A DNA stretch of 64,000 nt, taken from Mesaphorura yosii. Taxonomy: Eukaryota > Arthropoda > Collembola > Poduromorpha > Tullbergiidae. The position numbers and the translations under genes are program-made. The DNA is taken from assembly GCA_009869945.1 (NCBI GenBank), contig WIXG01000013.1, forward strand, positions 186,001 to 250,000, given 5' to 3'. Shown here piece after piece: positions 1-10,907 of this stretch. Each line of letters opens with the position of its first letter. Within the stretch, counting starts at the first letter, position 1. Under the pieces are notes generated by a model. The model was given only the letters and a program-made list of their open reading frames with translations, was not told where the DNA came from and did no database searches.

Positions 1-69
1 GAGCTCCTGCTTCGGAGTTTTTACACCCGCTCTTAGCATAACACAGCGAAAGCATAAAGTTTAACGTAC

Positions 70-2531
70 CGGTACAGGTCGAAGGAGTGACAACGCACAT
101 GCAGGGACAGGGGCTTGATCACAAACGTACTGACTTGACAACACTTCGGTAGAGTGCGAGGAGTCGTGTAGGCTTTGATTTTTCCATGCTGCCCCTCTAT
201 AGTGCGAATTCTGACTTCGATCCTCATTGTATTTGCTTGACATCGAAAGGTTGTGAGCAGAAAGTTTCCGCTCTGTAACGAACACGAGTCAGTTGCAGTC
301 GCGAGTTTAACGATGCAAGATTCTTATAGATTCTTTGAGACAAGACTGACTGAGATTTGTTAAAGGAACGTACGCCAGGCTCCACTTGGCTAAAGCTGAC
401 GACCGCCGAATTCTTCTCCACGTCCAACAGATCCACCGGAACATCGCTCTGAATTAGAATCGTGTCGATCGGCGATTCGACTTCGATGGTAAGCAGATAA
501 GACGCGTCCTCCTTATTTAAAACCATCTGCATCGTAAAATTTGCATATGATCATCGAATATCAACAAACAATACAAATGTAAGTCCCGTCAAGGTCTCAT
601 CCCATTGCTTTAACCTTTTCATTGATTATGAAGTACGGTATTGCTGATAGTCCACCAAATTGGCTTTTGGTGGCTGCTTGGTACCGATCACGCTCAATGC
701 CAACCTTTTCTTGTAGCTCCTCAATTTCCGTTCTGAAAAAGCAGCAGCAGGCATCGTTCTTGAGATTTGGTTCAGAGGCTTCACTCGCTTCTTCAGACAT
801 TTTGAAGACGCTGTCTCAGTGTGAGATTTTCTCACAATGATGACTGCACTCACTTGAGCTTGGTCAGCTGTTGGCGTGTGTCTTCGGAAATGCTCAAATT
901 GCCTTCTGCAACTTTGACTTTCTTATCAGTTATTTCAGTAGTTAGTCCAAAAACCCATCCTGTGCACATTACATTTCACAAACGAACAGAGCGTCAAATT
1001 TCAGTAGCGACTCGTAAATGTAATTTGAACTAAAAAATCGAGACTCCTCTGACCTGAATACGTGACGACTAGAATTTCCTCGAATCCTTTGCTTCCAAAT
1101 ATTCCACCCTGAATGCTTGTAATGCTTTCGTGGCACGACTATGAAAGAAGGGAAACATGGGTCGTTATCCTTAACTGAGGCGCATGTTCAAGTAAAGAAC
1201 ATTCCATCATACGTGTGAGAAAATGAGTTTTGGGACGACCGATTGATAGTCTTCGGGGTCCAGAGAATAAACTTGGATATTGCCATCATCGAAACCGATA
1301 ATCAGCTCCTTATTACCATCAGTTGTCAGGTCGTAGAAATCCATGCACGTAATTCCAGCCAGGCTTTGTGAGTTCATTGTCCATCGAATTTGTCCTTCAA
1401 CCCTAGAGAAGAAAAACCGTCTCGGGTTGCTAATCGCCAAATTGACATCCACTGTGATATAAACATGCTACTCTGTCCATTTAGAGAGTTGACACTTACT
1501 TGCCCATTGTCACCAGTCCAAACTTTCCATCTTGTGTCCCGTACAGCAAATCAGCGCCATTTTCGCCGCCGTCTCCGTTAAGCAGTGCCAGGCAGGTGGG
1601 AATTCCTTCGAGGTGCACTGTGTACACGAGTTTGGCTTTGTTTAGAATCTGCAGTGTCCGATCTTTGCATGCTAAAATCGGAGTCAGCTCTTTAACCTGA
1701 AAAGAAACAGGAGCGTTAACATGAGACATCCATAAAGAACCCTACGCTTCATTTATTTCATTGTCTTGCCTTTTCAATGGGTAGAGCTAACACGCAACTA
1801 ATTTCATCGTCCGTCAAATAAAAGCCTGCGTCCTGCAGATCTTCGAATTGGCTGAAGACGTTGATTCCGCTTACAAGGAGGTGTCCGCCCATGACGTCCC
1901 TGCGTACATTGATTGCATTGATGCATGGCTTCTAATTTCATTTTCATACAAGACTCAAATTACATTGCAAAATTTAATCGTGATTACATGAAGCTTATGT
2001 TTTCTGCCAAGTTTGTGTCAAACTCCAGGAACATTTTGCCCTTCTTCGTGTAGCCTCGCACGATGTTCCCAGATGCAACAAAAATCTTATCCTTCAGCAT
2101 CCCTTAAGTCAAAAACTAAACTTCAGCAAATTCGACTTCAGAGACGAACTGATCTTCTGAACATCTGTACTCTCATTGGGCTTTCGAATTGCCGTGCGTA
2201 CCTGCGGCTCCTCCGAGCTGAATGACTGATATCGGGGATTGTAGAGAAACTTTGCAAGCGTACACCGGCTCGTGCTTCTTCCATCCAACGACTTGCAACA
2301 GGCCGTCCCGATTTGCGACAGCGATCTGAAGAATACATATAGAACGCACCACATGTGAAGCGACCAATTTCATTTAAGATGGGCTTATGCAGCAAATGGA
2401 TGAGATCTGATCCGAGAGTTTACCTTTTGTAGATTTCCGGTCTCATTTTCCTGCGTAGGCAAAAATTTTAAGCAGTTTGCAAACGACGACCCTAAATGAA
2501 GATAGTCCACTCGTGATAAGTTTAGCTCCAT
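70..2531 (-). CDS. Bbs7: BBS7, BBSome subunit (partial, C-terminal part lies outside the window)
   Basis: Subunit of the BBSome, the coat complex that carries membrane proteins into and out of cilia. Eleven exons (minus strand, 5' to 3'): 2424-2531, 2202-2325, 1988-2102, 1770-1899, 1500-1696, 1213-1402, 1054-1138, 854-959, 615-732, 374-526, 70-272. Phases agree throughout, giving 509 codons plus two bases; vertebrate BBS7 is about 715 residues, so the last third is missing. The start [14 protein letters not shown] matches the family N-terminus. Residues 1 to about 330 are the beta-propeller (for example [23 protein letters not shown] blades), then a short coiled coil (EIEELQEKV), then the adaptin-like region ([46 protein letters not shown]). 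The exon following position 70 could not be identified in the first 69 bases. Intron 4 (1697-1769) has a GC donor. Family identity is certain by motif order. Confidence 0.93.
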
Positions 2532-3437
2532 TTTAGAACTGCGTGGCCGGTAGTTAATTGAGGCGAAGAAAATATTTATTCGTGGAAGTGAAAAGTGACA
2601 GCCGTAAGCTCGAGTTTACTGGACGGACAGTGCGAACGGTTAATCTTTGTTGTGAGAAATTTTCAAGTTGCTCAGAAACAATCGATCGCGTTCTATTAGC
2701 GATTGACGTTTATGGTCAGTGCTTCCAGGAAGTGAGAAAGGAAGCGATTGCATGCTTTGTTTGGTTAGATTCATAATCTTGATGATGCCGACGGTTTTCA
2801 CCAACCAACGATGTCGTTCAGTTCAGATGAACGATGCAAATCATAACAATAAGCTCGAAATAATGGCAAAGGTGATGAAAATTCACGTTTCCGTGTTATT
2901 TTTTCTGACTTTTATGCTCGCTGGAAATTGTGAATAATTAATAATTGAAATAAGTATAGCATGCAAGATCATCATGGAAATTACATCATGGAAAACATTC
3001 GAGCGACCTATGACAAATCAATAACGTAGATAATAAAGAAAGAGAAAGAAGTGAAGACAGATTCCATTCGCACATATTGAGTACAAAAATAGGTTACGAG
3101 AAAATACGAAGCACTGACTGCAAAATGGGAAGCATTTCTGGTTAATAATTCTGTGATGAAGAATAGAGAAGGAATGGAGCAGGGAGAATTCTCAATCTCC
3201 AAGTCATCTTAATACTACACAGCAGCGTAGCAGTACCAGCGTGCTGTGCTAATTCAGAAGTCCATCATTGTCTTGATATCTAGATGACTGTTTATTAATT
3301 AGTGGGTTAAAACAATTGACTTTGTACATTTGAAGTGGGAACAATGAGAATTAAACTCCGCGTTAATTGATTAAAACTGTGTTGGGCTTATCACTCAATT
3401 TGAGTTTTGCGACTTCTTGATATTTTAATCTCACACT
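2532..3437. other. Intergenic, Bbs7 upstream / Nuf2 downstream
   Basis: About 900 bp between the Bbs7 start codon and the Nuf2 polyadenylation signal. Reading frames here are short, lack family motifs and have no convincing splice context. It should hold the Bbs7 promoter and 5' UTR, but no TATA box or other clear element was recognised. Confidence 0.6.
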
Positions 3438-3443
3438 TTTATT
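3438..3443 (-). terminator. Polyadenylation signal of Nuf2 (AATAAA on minus strand)
   Basis: TTTATT on the plus strand, 46 bases past the Nuf2 stop codon, is a canonical AATAAA in transcript orientation. Confidence 0.55.
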
Positions 3444-3488
3444 CATTGAGACCCTACTTCACGACAATTCTGCTATACTGGAATTCTT

Positions 3489-5574
3489 CTATTTTCGGTA
3501 GTACTTAGCCTCCAGTTGCTTTACGAGAGCAGTGCCAGTGCTTCGGTTAAAAGCATCCACCACTTCTTCAAGAGCCTTTTCCTAGGGAAGAAGAAGAGAC
3601 AAAGACAATACATACAGCTGTACTGTTCATCGGGTTCATTGTTCCAAGTATTTTTATGTAATGATGCATACCAATCTGTTAAAGTTGTCCGGTCCCTCAT
3701 TCTCAACAAAATTTTTATTCTTAGCAATTTCTTGCTTTTTAGCATTAATTTGCTTGGCGACATTTTGGCGTTCATGGTCAGCTCTGTTCAATGCTTCTTG
3801 TTTGGACTGGGTAACCCTCCCATGTTCTTCCAATTCTCTGCAAACAAATATATTTGTCAGGTGAAACATTCCAAAGTGAAGGCCTTCAAACCTCCAATGT
3901 TGTGATGCATACTTTCTTTTGCCCTGAATTTCTACTTTAATATTCTCGATTTCAGCCCGTTTAGACGCCAAATTTTTCTTGTGCCGTTTATTGTGTTCCT
4001 CTAACTGCAATTTCAATCTGTTTTCTACGGCTTCATGATCTTTGGCCTTGCGTGCAAGTGAAGCCAACTCAGTCTGCTTGGAATGTTTCGTTTCGGCTCG
4101 TTCTCTGCAAGTTGGGAAAATCAAAACTGCAACTATTTACGAAAGTTGATGTAATGAGTGACCACACTGACTGACTTACACTATTCCTTGCAAATATGTG
4201 ACAAAGTCTTCCAGTTCCGTAGCGTAAATACTAGCACTATCGATCAACTTTTCTAATTCCGCATCAATTTGACCAAGTTTCTGGCGTTGAGCAGCAAGTT
4301 CTTCTCTTTTTTTTGAGCACTCGTTCAACTGCAAAAATTAAACATTAATTTTTAAATTGCACAGAAACATGAGCCAATTTCTGGTTACGTTAGGCATACC
4401 AAGGCCAATTCGCATTCATGAGCTTTCAAAACTGCTTCTCCGTCGGAAACTACTAAAGCACTTTTCTGGCGGATCTTCAAATGAAGCGATTCCAATTCTG
4501 TCTCAATATTGAAATTTTTCCGTTGCGCGGCTTCGTAGGTGTCTTTATGCTTTCTGATTTCCTTTTCCAACTCCAAAATTCGTGTCTGAACAGTCTTTAT
4601 TCGTTCATTATTGATTTTAGTCTTTTCACGAAGCTATAAAATTAAACGTCAGTCAGCATGAAGTTAGTAAAAATTCAAACAATTCGACATTTGGATTTGG
4701 AGTCAATTATAGACTGTTGGACTATAATTTTGAACTTACGTGTGGTATTTCATTTTTCCATTCCTCCAAGTTCACAATTCTTTCATTAAGTTTCGTCTTG
4801 ACTTCCTCAAGCCTGTTTCTTGCTTTCTCTCCTTCCAAGAACTCTTGATCCAGCTCTGCATCAACTTCTTCAAATTTTTCCGTAGCTTGGTCACAAAAAA
4901 ATGCGAAGGCAGTAATGAAATTGAGGACGTACTTGACTCTCTTTGGCTCTGTATGTAGTTATCCAAAAGCATATTGGCTAGATCAGAAGCAAAACCTCAA
5001 CTGTCAACTCTGAATTAGTTGCATTACTCACCCCGTTGAGGGTAAACCAGAAGCCGGTAATCCAGTAATTCTTGATGAAAGTCATCGAATATACGCCGAC
5101 CAGTCCAATACAGTGTATCAATTGTCGGGTCGTACCCAACTTTATTATTCAATGCATTTGATGCATTCAGTTTCCCAAGCCCCATTATCCTTCCCTGCAC
5201 AAGTTATTTGAGTTGACAAGTAGAACACTGGTGCGGACTTGATGAGGAATTTATCAAATTATCAAATTAAAACTCACCCCATGACCCTCCAAACCAGTGT
5301 CAGGCACAACCTGAGTTATCAGAAATGTCAAGATCTTGCGGAAGAGTTGGGGCGGAATAGGCACATTGAAATCCTTCAGCTGAAACTTTTCGTTGGGTCT
5401 GCGCCCAAGCATGTCCAGGTTATGGTTCAGCGCGCTGATCATGAGTGGTAAATAGCTCCTATTTTGAAGATCCATGTGTAACGCAGCTGTTTCTGGAGGA
5501 ACTCTACTCGAAGTCGATGTTCCTTGTATCGATGACATGTCTTGGTAGCTCAATGTCCTACGTTGATGCTCCAT
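3489..5574 (-). CDS. Nuf2: Kinetochore protein Nuf2-like (divergent CH-like head plus long coiled coil)
   Basis: Probable Nuf2, partner of Ndc80 in the complex that binds spindle microtubules at kinetochores. Eight exons (minus): 5278-5574, 5032-5194, 4740-4948, 4400-4633, 4180-4328, 3913-4104, 3672-3837, 3489-3581; phases agree and give 500 residues (human Nuf2 is 464). Residues about 38-175 look like the Nuf2 calponin-homology head: an LKDFNVPIPPQLFRKILTFL helix, then YRLLVYPQREPKRVKYVLNF, which parallels the family pattern D-x2-L-x-P-K-x2-R-x3-LS-x-IINF. The remaining 325 residues are almost entirely charged coiled coil (for example FEEVDAELDQEF, ELEKEIRKHKDTYEAA, IDAELEKLIDSA). ATG at 5574 is followed by a Ser/Thr-rich start. 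Ndc80 was considered but the head lacks its TWP-containing helix. The sequence is very divergent, so the name rests on head pattern, size and architecture. Confidence 0.65.
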
Positions 5575-7321
5575 TCCGAATCGCCTTTCACGGCTAAATA
5601 ACCAGAACAGTGATCATAATTACCTGCTCCTTGGTCTTGAATTAATTCTACATGTATTGAAAAGAGAGGCAAAAGCAGTCTCGAAGGACTAATCGAGCCG
5701 CTGCCATCCACGACCACTGATTCGGATCATGGCAGAAACTCCAATACAAAGTCTCGCTTTGCTATGGATCCGACTCGCCTCTCCACTGCCAGATATACAG
5801 AATCTGACAGCCTTGAGACGAGAGTCCAGAGTCAACAAACTTTTATTCTATTTAGTTAGACTCAAAAGAAGTTATAGGAAGAAGTTAAAGAAGTAGGTAG
5901 AGGAGATAATGAAAAAGGAAAGGTAACAGGCCGCCGCAAACATAATTGCCGCATTTGTCGACTTCTGTCTGACTGTCAATTAGGCAACTACGGTCACCGC
6001 AGCCCTACGCTCGAAGAATGAAAAGCTATGGTACAGTACAGCACAGAATTGCGCACCGAACTGCCAGCCCCGGTGCGCCCGATGTTTGCGTCGGAGCGTC
6101 AGTCGTGATAGTGCACTGCAACCTGCGAAGGGTGGTGTCTCTCCCCGTCCAAGCCAGTTACCTCCAACAACACCCACAGGGTCACAGACGAATATACCCG
6201 ACGAGCTCACGAAGCACAACTAACTTCCTTCTTTCGAATCTCAAGCGAGACCTTTCATTCTACTATTAAGATGACATAACCAGTTCGTACCAAACTAATT
6301 CCATGATTACTGCCTACTGTACTGTTGACTTAGGGAAGGGAGAGTCTTACCTACTTAATGGGCCCACTGCCTTTATAGTCCAACTGGATTTAAGAGCGAG
6401 AGGTTCCACTTCTGTCTCGATCAATCAATTAATGACAAGTCAACTGCAGTAAGCAGGTTTACTCACGTAGTTCAACGAAATTAACTTGCCTTGATCCACC
6501 AAAGCACTTGCAAAAAGCAAATCGGACGAGGTGACAGTTTTCTGAACGAAATGAGCGATCAGACGTTTTACCTCCACCGTTTGCCGCGTACACGTACAAA
6601 AAGCGGGGATGAAATTTAAACATCCACACAACGCAGTAGACGAATGCACAGTACAGCAGCAGCAGTACGAATGAACTGAATGAACTTGTTTGATTTCGTG
6701 TGGTTCGAAAAGATGCAAACTGCCCCTTTTGTCTATGTTCATTTTTCTTCACTTTGTCTTTTCTGGTTCAACTTGCAGCGGGTTTGGCTGTTCTTTCCAG
6801 CGTCTCTTACCTGTCTTCTGTAATTAGCAACATTTCAGTCGTGTCATACATCGTCCTGTGGAATCTCGAAAACTGATAACCATCTGATCTGAAACAAGTA
6901 CGTCGGTCATCGGCCTTTATCTGATTGTGCATCATCTCTGAATTGCGCAGGGTTGGCGTTGCCACACAACATTGATTCATAATTAGACATTCGACCAAAA
7001 GTGAGTCATCAGAGCTCATCTGTCGAATTTGATAAATATTCTAATCTTGGGATTTGGCAATATGCTTTCCAAATCCTAAGAGCCTCATATGATAAGTGAA
7101 TCGCTCATCGTTGCCTGGCGTCCAACCAACGAAATGGTTCAAAATGCTAAATTATAACGGCTTGATTTTTTAACAGGTATTTGAATCGAACGACGTACTC
7201 ACGAAGCTTTTGTGGCCTGTGACCTGCATCTGAAGCAAAGGATCATTATCGCCGTCAGTTTAACTTAAGTTAGGCTAAGAAGCGAAGTCAAAAGGTCAAG
7301 GGTGTGGTTGGAGCAAGTGAA
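5575..7321. other. Divergent intergenic region between Nuf2 and the PIM-like kinase
   Basis: About 1.75 kb separating two divergently transcribed genes. It should carry both promoters and perhaps untranslated 5' exons. Short open frames on both strands (around 5980-6270 and 6440-6750) lack recognisable domains and are taken as chance. No repeat or TATA box was recognised. Confidence 0.55.
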
Positions 7322-7405
7322 GTAAGTCCGAATTTTAGCGTCAGAGGTTTTCAAATAGAAACAGCACTGGTTGAATTGAATTTGTTGCCCTAATTGCACT
7401 TGTAG
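7322..7405 (+). other. Probable 5' UTR intron of the PIM-like kinase gene
   Basis: A strong donor (GTAAGT at 7322) and a pyrimidine-rich acceptor (ending CTTGTAG at 7405) bound an 84-bp segment just upstream of the kinase ATG. The size matches other introns in the window. If real, the transcript is spliced only in its leader. Confidence 0.5.
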
Positions 7406-7469
7406 GTCTCAAATTGTACTAGCACAAAAGCAAGGAGTTTTTTGGCATTCCTGACAATCAGTCCATAGG

Positions 7470-8540
7470 ATGAGTGAAAGTAGCAGCTCTTCAGGAAGCA
7501 CAAGCAGCAGTAGTAGAAATGTGAACACAGATGACCAGGGTGCACCGAGTGGCGAGTCCTCTTCATCACAGTCCAGGTCCGAACCCGCTGCAGGAATATT
7601 CAAGTGCGATATTCGTGGATTCCATCAGCAAAAGTCCCCATGGTACGAAACGTACCAGCTTGGGAAGAAATTAGGCGAAGGTGGATTTTCTATTGTGTAT
7701 CGCGGCTACCGAAAATCGGATGGTCTTCCTGTGGCTATAAAGTGCATCACCAAGATTAAGCCGAGCGATTGGACAACAGTTAGCAAGGATGGAGACGTCG
7801 AAGACATGCACTCGCAAGTTCGTGTGCCAATGGAAGTCCATCTCCTTGAGAAGGTTTCACATCTGAATGGAGTTATCAAATTATTGGACTATTACGCGAA
7901 CGAGGAAGGGTCTTTTGTGCTGATTTTGGAATCAGCACAATCTGAAATGTGTCAGGATCTTTTCGACTTTATCTCAGAGATTGGGATTCTACCGGAGCCA
8001 ATGGCGAGAGATTTCTTTCGTCAAGTAGTTGAAACCGTTATCGGATGCCACAAAGCCGGTGTAGTACATCTTGACATCAAAGACGAAAATATTCTGGTCT
8101 TAAATCACACAAAAGTTTCCAGAACGCTTAAGCTAATAGATTTCGGCTCCAGCTCTCTTCTTAAGGAGGAACTGTACGATGAGTTTGATGGCACCAGAGT
8201 TTACGCGCCGCCAGAATGGATTGTCAGAGGCAGATTTCATGCAGTTCCAGCAACGGTTTGGTCATTGGGCGTTCTCCTTTTTGACATGGTCTGTGGGGAC
8301 ATTCCCTTTCAAAATGACGCGCAGATCATAAGAGGAAGTCTTAAGTTTGGAGGTGCCGTCAGTCCATCTTTCTGCTGCAAGCATTTAATTGGCCAGTGCC
8401 TGAGTAAAGATCCTAGCTCAAGACCGACTCTGGAAGACATTTTGGAGCATCCGTGGATGAACCATGATCCTGGTACAACTGCCGAAGATGAAATTCCTCC
8501 AAATTTAGGTGGAAGCACCGTAGAAATTTCTGTGGAATAG
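7470..8540 (+). CDS. Pim: PIM-family serine/threonine protein kinase
   Basis: Single coding exon of 356 residues. Residues 1-56 are a Ser-rich disordered leader. The kinase domain runs from about 62 to 330: glycine loop GEGGFS (69-74), VAIK with Lys91, catalytic loop HLDIKDEN (200-207), DFG at 224-226, and a GTRVYAPPEW activation-loop end (241-250). The hinge is followed by QDLFDFI and the lower lobe contains VWSLGVLLFDMVCGDIPF; both are diagnostic of PIM kinases, which are cytosolic, constitutively active survival/growth kinases in vertebrates. The conserved Arg of HRD is Leu here; Asp202, Lys204 and Asn207 are kept, so activity is still plausible. The ATG at 7470 opens the frame and precedes the whole domain. 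A leader intron probably lies at 7322-7405. Family is secure; orthology to a specific vertebrate PIM is not. Confidence 0.9.
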   Translation: MSESSSSSGSTSSSSRNVNTDDQGAPSGESSSSQSRSEPAAGIFKCDIRGFHQQKSPWYETYQLGKKLGEGGFSIVYRGYRKSDGLPVAIKCITKIKPSDWTTVSKDGDVEDMHSQVRVPMEVHLLEKVSHLNGVIKLLDYYANEEGSFVLILESAQSEMCQDLFDFISEIGILPEPMARDFFRQVVETVIGCHKAGVVHLDIKDENILVLNHTKVSRTLKLIDFGSSSLLKEELYDEFDGTRVYAPPEWIVRGRFHAVPATVWSLGVLLFDMVCGDIPFQNDAQIIRGSLKFGGAVSPSFCCKHLIGQCLSKDPSSRPTLEDILEHPWMNHDPGTTAEDEIPPNLGGSTVEISVE

Positions 8541-9807
8541 TTCTCTTCTAACTGTTCTTCCATAAATTGGTAAGCATTCGAGCATCGCTCTCGCCTTTAA
8601 AATTTTGACTGCATCGAGTTCGACTCCACTGCGCCCTTCTTTTTAATTTTTAGGAACCTCATCTGTTCGGAAGCCCAGAATCGAAACATCTTACCTCGCA
8701 TTATTCTCACGTTTCTCACTCTTTCGTACTTCAAACAATCCGGAACTTCTTCTCATAAATTAAATTCTCCTGTCTCTCTTAGCTTTTTTGACTCCATAAT
8801 TTCATATTGTGGGCAAGTATATCAGTATACTTTAGATTTCTGACTAAGGTCTGTCCATTTTATCATTTCTTTATTTCAACTGGAGCTTAAAATAAATATG
8901 GTTAAAGTAAAGCGTTCAGCCACTAATTATTTTAGGATGCTTTTTGAAACCAATATAAAACTTTTACGCTAAACATGTTGCTGTAACTGTAACTTGTATT
9001 TATGTAAGTGGTAAGTGTAGCCATTTATTAATTGTCCATGTACTTACGAATTACGAATTTTACTTTTAGCATTTTATTCAGGTGCGTATGTGTGCAATTT
9101 TTATGACTTATGACTGGCTTGTTCTCATATTTACTTCTCTCTAGTTTTCATATTTAATAATGCATTCTCGGAGGTCTAAGACCATTTTTAAGAACGATGA
9201 CTCTATGCTACTTATTTGAAAGTCTCTTTCATGAAATAAATTGCAAGATTTATTAAAACGAATAATCAGCAGCATTCAGTCATTGAATAAGTTACTTCGT
9301 TACATTTACAGTATGCGTCGCATCGTTTTTGTCTCAAATTGTCTAGGTCCAAATCGTGTGGTAGAATTGTGAGAGGCTATTTGATTTCGCTTGGCTCATT
9401 TATTCAACGACGAATGAGCGTGCAAGAAAATACAGAATCCAATGCCCAACAGAATGGAATCGTAATTGTAACGAAATCTGCTTGGCCCGCTTCACATTGC
9501 GTTACGTAATGTACAATTATTAGTAAACCCGGCTTTCAGTTGCGATTGGACGTAGTAATTTGGAGAGAGAGCTTCGTCAACAGTTGACAGTTTCTAGTTT
9601 CTAAATCTGGAAAATATTGGAATATTAGTTAAAGTTTTGGATATTAGACTTGGAATCCGTTTGGTACGACTTGGGCCAAAACACTCATCCAAATCACTCA
9701 GTTGCCAGTCGGTCGTTTTAGCTTCATGTAAGTATTCCGTTAATTGGTGCATTAGAATTGCGTTGACGCATTTGTAACGACTGATTACGTCTCTCCTTGA
9801 CGACAGA
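8541..9807 (+). other. Kinase 3' UTR and intergenic region
   Basis: AT-rich sequence with no supported gene. AATAAA at 8891-8896, about 350 bases past the kinase stop, is a likely polyadenylation signal; a second candidate is near 9235. The last few hundred bases should contain the promoter of the small Cys-rich gene. Confidence 0.5.
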
Positions 9808-10231
9808 ATGGGCAAGCACATTTATTATCAAAGCCAAGGTGTCAAACCTCAGCCAAAGCTAAAGGCACAAATTCAACCAACAATTCCAGTTCCAGCGGGA
9901 CCATCCCATATCACACCAATCATTGACAAGTCTGTGGAACGAAGACCTGTTCAGGTTGAGGGGTGTGTTTGCAACCGCGCCGTGGAAGCGGTTGCATGCC
10001 CCTGTGGATATTTCAAGAGGGGCCTCAAGAGCGTGAAACCTTGCAAGATTCATCCCAATGTTAGTGACGATAATTTATCGATGATGGCCATGGATTCAGT
10101 GTTCGCAAAATACTAATACATCAATGTTGTGTGCATTTTTCTAGGTTACATACTTGTATGACCTCCCGAAGTGCCCATATTGCAAGGAACCGACTTTGGA
10201 GGAAGCAAACGCTGAAGACATGGCTTGTTAA
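9808..10231 (+). CDS. Small Cys-rich (zinc-ribbon-like) protein, arthropod CG13380-like
   Basis: Two exons (9808-10059 and 10145-10231, 85-bp intron, phase 0) give 112 residues. The first half is low-complexity and Gln/Pro-rich. The second half carries spaced cysteines: CVCNR, CPCGYFKRG, a Cys before KIHP, then LYDLPKCPYC after the splice junction. The order CxC - CxCG - C-x2-HP - L-x-DL-x2-CPxC resembles a small family of uncharacterised insect proteins of the CG13380 type (recalled, not searched). Four to six cysteines could bind one zinc ion. No signal peptide or membrane segment is seen. The ATG has a good context (cagaATGG). The function is unknown. AATAAA at 10383-10388 is the probable end. 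Confidence 0.8.
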
Positions 10232-10382
10232 ATAAGAACGAGTAGTAGAGGAGCAAACGACGTGAGTCAGAGATAATGAATACAAACCCAATGTATTTAC
10301 CACGGATCTGTAAAATAGTAACATTAGAATAGGTGCTAGTATTATTCAGTTAATGAACACAGGCCCTTAACTGTAGTTTCGG

Positions 10383-10388
10383 AATAAA
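10383..10388 (+). terminator. Polyadenylation signal of the Cys-rich gene
   Basis: AATAAA about 150 bases past the stop codon on the same strand. Confidence 0.55.
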
Positions 10389-10907
10389 GACTAGATTAAC
10401 TCATCAACTCTTCTTGAATTCGGATAACTTGGAGTACACTAAAGATTCTACTAAAGATTTACGTTCGAATACCTGTTGAAGAGACGCAATGAACTAGCAC
10501 GGCGAAGTGCGAAGAAACTACTAACATCAATTGGCTCTTATGGGTCCTTACATTAAGTACGAATATAGAAAAGCGTTAAGTAATCCATCCAAGAATACTT
10601 ACAACTATTACAGCAGCTATTAAGAATTTAAATCCAAACAATCCAATCAATCAAATTAAGAATTTAATGAACACAAGATCAAATAGCACGCCATATTTCA
10701 GAAAACATTCCCACATCGAACTTGCAATAGGGTCTTTGACTTGACTAAGCGTTAATTGGTACGACTTAAGCACACCATTTTCGTAAGAACGTCCAATTTC
10801 TACGACCAGGAGTGCACTATTTCATAAAAAACACAACACCAGAACGACAAACGTAATGAATGACGCACACGCAGTACGAATAAACTTTAATCATTAATTT
10901 TCAAATT
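10389..10907. other. Intergenic / nervy 3' UTR
   Basis: About 520 bp between the plus-strand Cys-rich gene and the minus-strand nervy stop codon, so the two genes are tail to tail. No coding potential. ATTAAA-type signals in nervy orientation occur near 10659 and 10885; which one is used is unclear. Confidence 0.5.

Noticed and set aside
1-69. A twelfth Bbs7 exon after the donor at 69
   Set aside because: An AG near 33 would give a frame starting RAGVKTPKQEL, which does not resemble the expected family segment; too short to judge.
1900-1932. Bbs7 exon 4 starting at the AG near 1932
   Set aside because: Its frame cannot be joined to the only GT donor of exon 3; the acceptor ending at 1900 gives exact phase and exact family length.
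3489-5574. Ndc80 as the identity of the coiled-coil gene
   Set aside because: The head lacks the Ndc80 TWP helix, while the LxxP-x-(K/R)-x2-R-x3-L-x-(I/F)NF pattern and total length fit Nuf2 better.
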